Assembly (NCBI GenBank): GCA_027294815.1 | Contig: JAPULP010000358.1 | Coordinates: forward strand, 1-12,593 | DNA from: Gemmatimonadota bacterium | GTDB taxonomy: Bacteria > Gemmatimonadota > Gemmatimonadetes > Gemmatimonadales > GWC2-71-9 | Direction: 5' to 3' | DNA length: 12,593 bases | Part shown: piece after piece, positions 7,956 through 12,593 of the stretch | Layout: every line of letters begins with the position of its first letter | Position numbering within the stretch: position 1 is the first letter of the stretch | Translations under genes and position numbers: made by a program | The notes under the pieces: model-generated | Seen by the model: the letters and a program-made list of their open reading frames with translations, nothing else | Databases searched by the model: none | Told to the model about the DNA's origin: nothing

Positions 7956-9880
7956 CGGTCGTCGTTCCCTCCCTGGCCCGTCAAGGTGATCAACGTGCCC
8001 TGCGTTACCAACGAGCCGGGGGCCGGTTCGACCGAATCGACAGGGCCCCGTCCGTCGAGGCGAACCCGCAACCCGACCTGATGCAACCGCGCAGCCGCGC
8101 GGCGGAACGAGAGTCCTACCACATCCGGCACGCGCCGGTCCGATTCATCGACCGCACCACGCTCGGCGGGCCACGCCACCACGTATGGAACCACCCCATC
8201 GTCGAGCGCCGGGGTGGGTCGCGTGCCCGACGGGACGCCCTGCAACCTCGCCGGGTCGAATGCGCTCGTGTGCGCGGCTAGGATTTGCTCGAGCACGGAG
8301 CGGGTCAGTGGAGCCGCACTCGTGCGAGCAAACCCACCCGCTGGATCGTCGAGCTTGACCACCATGACGAGTTGAGGGTCGTCTGCCGGCCATAGCGATG
8401 CGAAACTGGCAATGGTCGATCCCGGAATGTACCCGCCGGGGCCGGCGCGTCGTGCGGAGCCCGTCTTCCCGGCCACTTGGTACCGTACGAGAGCGGCCGT
8501 TGCCCCGGTGCCATCTTCGTCGACCACATCGCGCAGCATGGACCGTAACTCACGCGCAACCTCCGCACTCATCACCCGGCGCACCGGTTCAGGACGATGG
8601 CGATACACCTCCTCCCCACTGGCCGCCCGCACACTGCTCACGAGTGCCGGTCGCAGGAGGACACCGTCGTTTGCAATCGCCGCGTACGCAGACGCCAGCT
8701 GGAGCGTGGTAAGCGCAAGCTCATAACCGTACGAAAGGCTGGCCCCGCTCCAGCGGCTCCATTCCGACGGCTTGGCAAGTATGCCACGCGACTCAGCCAG
8801 GTACTCGACTCCCGTGCGCGTACCCAGGCCAAAGTCCCGCAACGCCTCGAACTGCTGTTCGGGTGTCAGCCGCGACGCAAACTTGACCATTCCGATGTTG
8901 CTGGACCGCCGGATGACGTCCCGCAATGTCATCCACCCCTCAGGGGTTTCGTCTTCGATGACGCGGCTACCGATCGTGTACTTACCGTTTTCTCCCCAAA
9001 CACTGTCGGTTTTTCCGACGAGCCCGTGTTCGAGAAGCGCCGCCGCCGCGAACAATTTGGCCGTAGACCCCGGCTCGAACACCGAGGTGAACACGCCGGC
9101 CGGAGTACTCCCGTCGGCACGACGCGAAGCCACCGCCAACAGTTCACCGGTCTCCGGATCCATCACGACCACGTCGCCACCGGTGGCCTCGAGCCGGTCG
9201 ATGGCCTCCGCCAGGCTTCGCTCGACGATGTCCTGCAGCTCCGCGTCGATCGTGAGAAACACGTCATGACCGGGGACCGGAAACGCGTCGAGCCGTGACG
9301 GGGACTCGTACCGTCGACCGAACTGGTCGCGCAGGACCACGGCGCTCCCGGGCTGCCCCACCAGCGCCGTGTCGAGCACACGTTCGATGCCACTCGCAGG
9401 TCGGCCTGGCGCGGCCGGCCTCCCCAACACGGCGCGGGCGAAATCGGGATTGGGATAGAACCGAGTGAGTTCTGGGGTGAGGTGCACTCCTCGAATTTCG
9501 CGGAGTGGACCTACTTGATTCGCACTGAACGGACCGTGGAAGTACGCGTATTCCCTGCGAAACTGGCGATCGACGTGGCTCGTCGACAAACCGAGGTGTT
9601 TGACGATCGCGTCGCGGGCCGCGACCGTGTCGCGTAGCTCGCCCGGCGCAACGCCGACGCGATAGGTGACCTGTGTCAGGGCCAGCGGTACGCGATTCCG
9701 GTCGTAGATAGCTCCGCGCGGCGCCGGGAGTTCGACCTGCTCGGTGCGTTGCGAACGGGCGGTCCTCTCGTAGGTCGCCCCTCGGATGATCTGCACTTGA
9801 GCCGCGCGCAGTACGAGCACGGCGGCAGCCACGCCGAATCCGACACGCACCGCCTGGAGCCGCAGCACGCGTTTAGGCAT
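7952..9880 (-). CDS. ftsI: Septal class B penicillin-binding protein FtsI/PBP3-like with C-terminal PASTA domain
   Basis: Bitopic inner-membrane D,D-transpeptidase that crosslinks septal peptidoglycan with FtsW. It has 642 residues. Seen in order: a short basic N-terminus and one membrane helix (about 13-30), the class B signature APRGAIYDRN (53-62), a dimerisation or pedestal domain to about 200, then the transpeptidase domain. The three catalytic motifs are intact: STAK (S272-K275) after FEPG, SSN (326-328), and KTGSA (472-476). After a linker of about 40 residues, a single PASTA domain spans about 582-637 (VPDVVGLSFRRAAARL at 584-599, then a paired PGS/VTQGT end). This layout recalls the PASTA-carrying SpoVD/PBP2x type rather than proteobacterial FtsI. 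The ATG at 9880 lies one base after the ftsL stop. It is supported by GGAAGGGG at 9888-9895 with 7-nt spacing. Confidence 0.95.
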   Translation of the reverse strand: MPKRVLRLQAVRVGFGVAAAVLVLRAAQVQIIRGATYERTARSQRTEQVELPAPRGAIYDRNRVPLALTQVTYRVGVAPGELRDTVAARDAIVKHLGLSTSHVDRQFRREYAYFHGPFSANQVGPLREIRGVHLTPELTRFYPNPDFARAVLGRPAAPGRPASGIERVLDTALVGQPGSAVVLRDQFGRRYESPSRLDAFPVPGHDVFLTIDAELQDIVERSLAEAIDRLEATGGDVVVMDPETGELLAVASRRADGSTPAGVFTSVFEPGSTAKLFAAAALLEHGLVGKTDSVWGENGKYTIGSRVIEDETPEGWMTLRDVIRRSSNIGMVKFASRLTPEQQFEALRDFGLGTRTGVEYLAESRGILAKPSEWSRWSGASLSYGYELALTTLQLASAYAAIANDGVLLRPALVSSVRAASGEEVYRHRPEPVRRVMSAEVARELRSMLRDVVDEDGTGATAALVRYQVAGKTGSARRAGPGGYIPGSTIASFASLWPADDPQLVMVVKLDDPAGGFARTSAAPLTRSVLEQILAAHTSAFDPARLQGVPSGTRPTPALDDGVVPYVVAWPAERGAVDESDRRVPDVVGLSFRRAAARLHQVGLRVRLDGRGPVDSVEPAPGSLVTQGTLITLTGQGGNDDR

Positions 9881-9881
9881 G

Positions 9882-10169
9882 TCAGCGCCCCTTCCGCGTC
9901 GGAACGTGGACGATGATCACCTCGCTGTCGGCGGGTAGACGAAGCCCCAGCGACTCGGCGCGAGGAACGAGCACCGCCCTACTCCCGGCCTCGCGAATGC
10001 GCCTCAACAGTTCGGCGCGCTGGGCCTCGAGCGAAGATCGTTGTTCCTGGGCCTCCCGCAATTCGGTGGCAGCCACATGCGACGCCGTTTGGCGGGCCAC
10101 CACCCAGGTGAGCACGCCGAGAAACGACATGAGCCAAACGGCCACCCACCCTCGGCCTTTAAGCCTCAT
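9882..10169 (-). CDS. ftsL: Cell division protein FtsL-like
   Basis: Small bitopic divisome protein; FtsL normally pairs with FtsB/DivIC through a coiled coil in the periplasm and helps activate FtsWI. The 95 residues show a short basic cytoplasmic end (MRLKGRG), one membrane helix (about 8-25), a charged alpha-helical stretch with coiled-coil character (about 35-62, rich in E, Q, R, L and A), and an FtsL-like tail, PRAESLGLRLPADSEVIIV (69-87). The ATG at 10169 overlaps the rsmH end by 11 bp, with AGG upstream. A longer open frame extends back to 10319, but that part lies wholly inside rsmH, is arginine-rich and looks like a shadow. FtsL diverges fast, so the name rests on size, topology and the rsmH-ftsL-ftsI order. 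Confidence 0.8.
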   Translation of the reverse strand: MRLKGRGWVAVWLMSFLGVLTWVVARQTASHVAATELREAQEQRSSLEAQRAELLRRIREAGSRAVLVPRAESLGLRLPADSEVIIVHVPTRKGR

Positions 10170-11067
10170 CGGCGACCTGAAAAACTCGCAGACGTGCGCT
10201 GCGCGACCGGGGGTTCTGAGCGATCTCGTCCGGCTGAGGCACGATGGCCTTCTTGGTTTCCACCCGGCCGAGGGCACGACCGCGACAAGTGCATATCGGC
10301 TGACCCGGGGGGCAGACACACGCGCGCGCCCAATCGCGGAAGCGGTGTTTCACGACGCGGTCCTCTCCCGAGTGATACGTGATTACGGCGAGGTGGCCTC
10401 GGGGCACCAACGCGTCGCGAATGGCCGGCAGGGCATCCGCGAGCTGGCTCAACTCCTCGTTGACCGCGATACGAATCGCCTGAAAGAGACGGGCAAAATC
10501 GCCGGGCCCGCTCCTGGCGCCCAGGGCCGCCCGAATGGCGTTGACCAGGTCGTCGCTGGTGATCAACGGTGCCCGCTCTCGGCGGCGCACCACCTGTCGG
10601 GCCAGGATCTTAGCCCTTCGTTCGTCGCCATACTCCTTGAATATGCGAGCGAGATCGCTTTCCGACGTCATTTTGAGCAAATCGGCGGCGGTCGTCCCGC
10701 CCTCCGGGGTCATGCGCATGTCCAACGCCACACCGGGTCGGAACGAGAAACCCCGCTTGTCGGTGTCGATTTGATGGGATGAGACACCGAGATCGAGCAG
10801 TGCGACTTGGGGTTGGAAGCGCGCGATCTCCCCCAGTACGTGGGCATCCCCGAAACACCCTTGCAGGACGGTCAGGTTCGGATCGGCGATTCGCTTCCGG
10901 ACCTCGGCCACTGCGTCCGGGTCTCGGTCGACCGCTAGCACCCGCAGGCCGGCCTCGAGGAGAATTGCCGTGTGTCCTCCGCCACCCGCGGTGCAATCGA
11001 CTCCGCTGCCCCGCCCCGCGGCGAGGCGCGCTACCTCATGGGCCAGCACGGGAGCATGGTAGGGCAT
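10159..11067 (-). CDS. rsmH: 16S rRNA (cytosine1402-N4)-methyltransferase RsmH (MraW)
   Basis: SAM-dependent methyltransferase that makes N4-methylation of C1402 in the ribosomal P site. It is the usual first or second gene of dcw clusters. It has 302 residues from the ATG at 11067; an in-frame GTG at 11076 would add three. Seen, numbering from that ATG: YHAPVLAHEV (3-12), the SAM motif DCTAGGGGHTAILL (24-37), DLGVSSHQID (92-101) with RGFSFRPGVALDMRM (105-119), QAIRIAVNEEL (196-206), ITYHSGEDRVVKHRF (229-243), the cysteine-bearing CVCPPGQPICTC (250-261), and NPRSRSARLRVF (285-296). The family's HSLEDR reads HSGEDR here. No Shine-Dalgarno sequence precedes either start. A strong terminator ends 7-16 nt upstream, and mraZ is not immediately upstream. 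Confidence 0.96.
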   Translation of the reverse strand: MPYHAPVLAHEVARLAAGRGSGVDCTAGGGGHTAILLEAGLRVLAVDRDPDAVAEVRKRIADPNLTVLQGCFGDAHVLGEIARFQPQVALLDLGVSSHQIDTDKRGFSFRPGVALDMRMTPEGGTTAADLLKMTSESDLARIFKEYGDERRAKILARQVVRRRERAPLITSDDLVNAIRAALGARSGPGDFARLFQAIRIAVNEELSQLADALPAIRDALVPRGHLAVITYHSGEDRVVKHRFRDWARACVCPPGQPICTCRGRALGRVETKKAIVPQPDEIAQNPRSRSARLRVFQVADEA

Positions 11068-11083
11068 CGAGGTCACGAACAGG

Positions 11084-11119
11084 AAAAAAAGACGCCCCGC
11101 TTGGGAATCAAGCGGGGCG
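11084..11119 (-). terminator. Strong intrinsic terminator between tRNA-Asp 3' end and rsmH
   Basis: On the minus-strand transcript, CGCCCCGCTT (from 11110-11119) pairs perfectly with AAGCGGGGCG (from 11093-11102) around a 7-nt loop. It is followed after two bases by seven U (11084-11090). There is no matching T run on the plus strand, so it acts on minus-strand transcription only. It lies 20 bp downstream of the tRNA-Asp 3' end, so it is most likely the original tRNA-Asp terminator. Its position just before the rsmH start also makes it a possible attenuator of dcw transcription. Confidence 0.85.
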
Positions 11120-11138
11120 GGAAAACTGCTGATGTCGA

Positions 11139-11180
11139 CGGGGCTGACGAGACTCGAACTCGCGACCTCCGGTGTGACAG
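11139..11180 (-). pseudogene. 3' half of tRNA-Asp(GTC): attachment-site copy, 5' half missing
   Basis: On the minus strand this reads as tRNA positions 32-73. It has the anticodon loop CTGTCAC with anticodon GTC, the 3' anticodon strand ACCGG, variable loop AGGTC, T-arm GCGAG/TTCGAGT/CTCGT, the acceptor 3' strand CAGCCCC and discriminator G73, an aspartate identity base. No CCA is encoded. The 5' side does not continue as a tRNA: no D-arm and no CCGGT strand to close the anticodon stem. Homology stops at the 31/32 boundary, a typical crossover region for tRNA-targeting tyrosine recombinases. With an integrase next door, I read this as the att junction, with the host tRNA's original 3' end left beside its terminator. 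The intact tRNA should lie at the element's other end. Confidence 0.85.
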
Positions 11181-11190
11181 TTCAGCCCCG
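11139..11190. repeat. 9-bp perfect inverted repeat bracketing the tRNA-Asp fragment
   Basis: CGGGGCTGA at 11139-11147 is the exact reverse complement of TCAGCCCCG at 11182-11190. The inner copy is the tRNA acceptor strand plus discriminator and one T-stem base. The outer copy lies in element-side DNA, exactly where a 5' acceptor strand would be if the D-arm and half of the anticodon stem were deleted. The repeat extends one pair beyond the acceptor stem on each side, and tRNA position 8 would be A instead of the near-universal T. A simple tRNA deletion therefore does not fully explain it. Confidence 0.75.
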
Positions 11191-11203
11191 CGGTTTTGTT
11201 GTC

Positions 11204-11222
11204 GTTCGTTCTGGTTCGTTCT
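11204..11222. repeat. Tandem 9-bp direct repeats GTTCGTTCT, candidate integrase arm sites
   Basis: GTTCGTTCT occurs at 11204-11212 and again at 11214-11222, a spacing of 10 bp (one helical turn). A related 9-bp word, TCTGGTTCG, spans the junction of these copies (11210-11218) and recurs at 11281-11289. Helically phased short direct repeats between an att core and its integrase gene are typical of arm-type Int or Xis binding sites. The assignment is inferred from position and phasing. Confidence 0.5.
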
Positions 11223-11238
11223 AGCCGTTTTTGCTGGT

Positions 11239-11273
11239 AAAAAGGACGGGGCCTTTTCGTTTTGGTCCCGTCC
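11239..11273 (-). terminator. Intrinsic terminator of the integrase transcript
   Basis: On the minus strand, GGACGGGACC pairs with GGCCCCGTCC (plus-strand arms 11244-11253 and 11264-11273; one A-C mismatch) around a 10-nt A-rich loop, directly followed by five U (11239-11243). It lies about 80 bp after the integrase stop codon and should end the xis-int transcript before it reaches the tRNA fragment and rsmH. Confidence 0.75.
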
Positions 11274-11296
11274 GTTTGTATCTGGTTCGCGTAGCT

Positions 11297-11316
11297 TGTG
11301 TCCATGCATGTGTCCA
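11297..11316. repeat. 8-bp direct repeats TGTGTCCA at 12-bp period
   Basis: TGTGTCCA occurs at 11297-11304 and 11309-11316, separated by TGCA. It lies between the integrase terminator and the integrase stop codon. It could be another set of recombination-protein sites, but it is short enough that chance cannot be excluded. Confidence 0.35.
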
Positions 11317-11342
11317 CGGTTTACATCGCCGGCTCACCGGAC

Positions 11343-11364
11343 AAATCGCCCGGCCTAAATCGCC
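11343..11364. repeat. 8-bp direct repeats AAATCGCC across the integrase stop codon
   Basis: AAATCGCC occurs at 11343-11350 and 11357-11364. The second copy lies within the last codons of the integrase gene (stop at 11355-11357). A similar word, ACATCGCC, lies at 11323-11330. It may extend the set of short repeats between att core and int; the evidence is weak. Confidence 0.3.
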
Positions 11365-12491
11365 AGTTCTTTCAGGTCCTCTTTGGTCTCTACCAAGCTC
11401 CGTAAGTCCTCCGGGACCAAGTGGAGGTACCCCATTGTGATTTCTACCTTGGAGTGCCCCATGGCCCGCTGCACCTTTACCAAGTCCTTGCCCGCAGCCA
11501 ACCACGTTGTAACGCGACGGTGGCGCAAGTCGTGACGCACAAACTGTGGGGGTAGGTCGGCGCGAGAACGCGCGTTATCAAAGGAAGGCCGGAGCGTCAG
11601 AATCCGACTCCCCGCAGCGTAAAGGCGCTTCGTAATCAAGTGGTGGAACACCCACGGAGTGGCTACGCCTTCGCCGTACCGAGCGAGTCGATAGTCCGCG
11701 AAGTGTGCTTTCATCGCTTCATGGAGTCGGGGCGTCATCGGCACTAACCGCGATTTACCCGCCTTCGTCCGGTGCCCGTTCCGTCCGCTCACGATGTTGA
11801 GCCATCCCTTTTTGAGATCCACGTCCTCCCAGCGAAGCCACAAGCATTCCGAGTCGCACCTCAAACCCGCTTCTCCCAACGTCAGCACATGAAGCCACAG
11901 CATCGGATGGCGTTCGGACGCGGTCAAAAGTTTCTCATACTGATCGGTGTCGAGAATGATAGGCTCGCGTTTGTCCCACTTCGGGTTATCGCTCCCCGTG
12001 ACCGGGTTGCCGGAACACAGTTCGAGCTTACCGGCGAACGCGAAGATACTGTGCAACACCGCGCGCTCTTTGGATAGCGTCCGGTTCCCCACGTTTCCCC
12101 CACCTTCGCGGTGGATCGCTCGCCATGCGAGATAGCCCTCAATGTGGCCCTTGCGAACCTTCTCGACGGCGAGGCTCGGGTTGAAGTATTCGCGGATGGG
12201 CTTAAGACATTCGAGGTAGGTGCGTTGGGTGCCGAGAGCCTTTCGCGGAAGCTTGTCAGTCACGTATCGGTCGAATAGCGCCTCAATGGTCACGTCGGTG
12301 GCGAGTCCTTCACGCCGCCGTTCGTGTTTGCCTTCCAACTCCCGATAGCGTTCCCGTGCCCACTTGGCTGCGGTGCGCTTCTCCGTCGTCGGGAAGGTCT
12401 CAAGGTGTCGCTGCCCACCGAGAGACACCCGCCAACGGTAGCCGTCCCCGCGCCGATCAAGGCTTCCGGGGTGGTTCTTTCGATTCGCCAT
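11355..12491 (-). CDS. Tyrosine recombinase / site-specific integrase
   Basis: Catalyses integration, and with its partner excision, of a mobile element at a tRNA-type att site. It has 378 residues, typical for phage or island integrases. Seen: an N-terminal arm-binding-like region (about 8-60, GYRWRVSLGGQRHLETFPTT then a helical TAAKWARERYRELE), a core-binding helical domain (about 68-160), and the catalytic domain (about 175-360). All catalytic residues are visible: R211 in GEAGLRCDSE, K243 in HRTKAGKSR, H320 and R323 in RHDLRH, H346 in AMGHS, and nucleophile Y355 in ITMGYLHL. It looks intact and active. The ATG at 12491 directly follows the stop of the upstream gene (TAAATG) and has a strong GGAGGAGGG ribosome site at 12496-12504. 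It ends 175 bp from the tRNA-Asp fragment, so this is very probably the enzyme that made that junction. Confidence 0.95.
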   Translation of the reverse strand: MANRKNHPGSLDRRGDGYRWRVSLGGQRHLETFPTTEKRTAAKWARERYRELEGKHERRREGLATDVTIEALFDRYVTDKLPRKALGTQRTYLECLKPIREYFNPSLAVEKVRKGHIEGYLAWRAIHREGGGNVGNRTLSKERAVLHSIFAFAGKLELCSGNPVTGSDNPKWDKREPIILDTDQYEKLLTASERHPMLWLHVLTLGEAGLRCDSECLWLRWEDVDLKKGWLNIVSGRNGHRTKAGKSRLVPMTPRLHEAMKAHFADYRLARYGEGVATPWVFHHLITKRLYAAGSRILTLRPSFDNARSRADLPPQFVRHDLRHRRVTTWLAAGKDLVKVQRAMGHSKVEITMGYLHLVPEDLRSLVETKEDLKELAI

Positions 12492-12593
12492 TTAGCCCTC
12501 CTCCAAGATTCGTCGGAGATCGTCCCGGTGTACCATGGCAAGGATCGCCAACCTTGCGGGACCGGGAACCGGGTTATCTCCCTTGATCCACCG
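12492..12593 (-). CDS. Probable excisionase-like helix-turn-helix protein, C-terminal fragment (cut by window edge)
   Basis: I translated the minus strand in the frame that ends with TAA at 12492-12494. The last 33 residues begin RWIKGDNPVPGPARLAILAM and end with VHRDDLRRILEEG. The pattern is RWIK, then a basic or variable turn, then a short strand and a (R/H)xDLxxxLEEG helix. It matches the recognition-helix and wing part of small MerR/excisionase-type (HTH_17-like) DNA-binding proteins that often precede integrases. The stop codon abuts the integrase ATG, and the integrase ribosome site lies inside this gene's last codons, so the two are translationally coupled. The N-terminal helices are outside the window. 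The function is inferred from a short fragment and its position. Confidence 0.55.
   Translation of the reverse strand, partial: RWIKGDNPVPGPARLAILAMVHRDDLRRILEEG

Larger units (their letters stand above)
11139..12593. mobile_element. End of an integrative element inserted at tRNA-Asp, upstream of the dcw cluster
   Basis: The segment from the tRNA-Asp 3' fragment to the window's right edge holds an att core, phased direct repeats, a terminator, an intact tyrosine integrase and a probable excisionase end. All are arranged as at the integrase end of a tRNA-targeted genomic island or prophage. The other boundary is not in the window, so cargo and size are unknown. Confidence 0.8.

Noticed and set aside
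10170..10319. N-terminal extension of ftsL back to 10319
   Set aside because: It lies entirely inside rsmH and is arginine- and proline-rich; the ATG at 10169 starts directly before the membrane helix expected of FtsL.
9913..10782. Plus-strand open frame of 289 codons opposite ftsL/rsmH
   Set aside because: It is fully antisense to ftsL and rsmH, with no recognisable domain or ribosome site; conserved motifs lie on the other strand.
11139..11190. A complete, functional tRNA gene
   Set aside because: The D-arm and the 5' anticodon strand are absent, and position 8 would be A, so it cannot fold as a normal tRNA-Asp.
11191..11240. A promoter for rsmH in the integrase-tRNA fragment interval
   Set aside because: The only -10-like word on the minus strand (TAGAAC) has no acceptable -35 at normal spacing, and the terminator at 11084-11119 lies downstream of it.
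11191..11364. A CRISPR array
   Set aside because: The repeats are only 8-9 bp, of four different sequences, and lack regular spacer-repeat units.

Overview
This window is most of a division and cell wall (dcw) cluster followed by the end of an integrated mobile element. Every gene I can support lies on the minus strand, so the biological order runs from high to low coordinates. The DNA is GC-rich. The gene set points to a Gram-negative-type peptidoglycan: MurE carries the DNPR motif of meso-diaminopimelate-adding enzymes. FtsI ends in a PASTA domain, and FtsW has an unusual EPALS motif. I lean towards Gemmatimonadota or a nearby FCB-type phylum, but that is a weak guess from protein flavour, not a demonstrated placement.

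Right part (about 11139-12593): the end of an integrative element. It contains the last 33 codons of a probable excisionase-like helix-turn-helix protein, a complete tyrosine recombinase starting right after its stop codon (TAAATG), a rho-independent terminator, and a block of short direct repeats that resemble integrase arm-binding sites. It ends in the 3' 42 nucleotides of a tRNA-Asp(GTC) gene, from the anticodon loop to the discriminator base. The 5' half of the tRNA is missing and replaced by unrelated sequence, as expected at the attachment junction of an island that integrated into tRNA-Asp. The intact tRNA-Asp should lie beyond the window's right edge, at the element's other end.

Junction (about 11068-11138): downstream of the tRNA fragment is a strong terminator (10-bp perfect stem plus seven U). 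Its U run ends only 7-16 nt before the two possible starts of rsmH, which leaves no room for a conventional promoter and leader.

Left part (1-11076): the order is rsmH, ftsL, ftsI, murE, murF, mraY, murD, ftsW, murG, murC (cut by the window's left edge). RsmH methylates 16S rRNA. FtsL and FtsI (with FtsW) are septal divisome and peptidoglycan-polymerising proteins. MurC, MurD, MurE and MurF build the UDP-MurNAc-pentapeptide, MraY makes lipid I, MurG makes lipid II, and FtsW and FtsI polymerise and crosslink it. From rsmH through murG, neighbours overlap or are at most 1 bp apart, often through GTGA or ATGA junctions, so this is one translationally coupled operon. The only real gap is 49 bp between murG and murC, which holds a small hairpin. 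Several starts are GTG, and murD has no ATG at its N-terminus. The longest gene-free stretch, between rsmH and the integrase, is under 300 bp and is described feature by feature.
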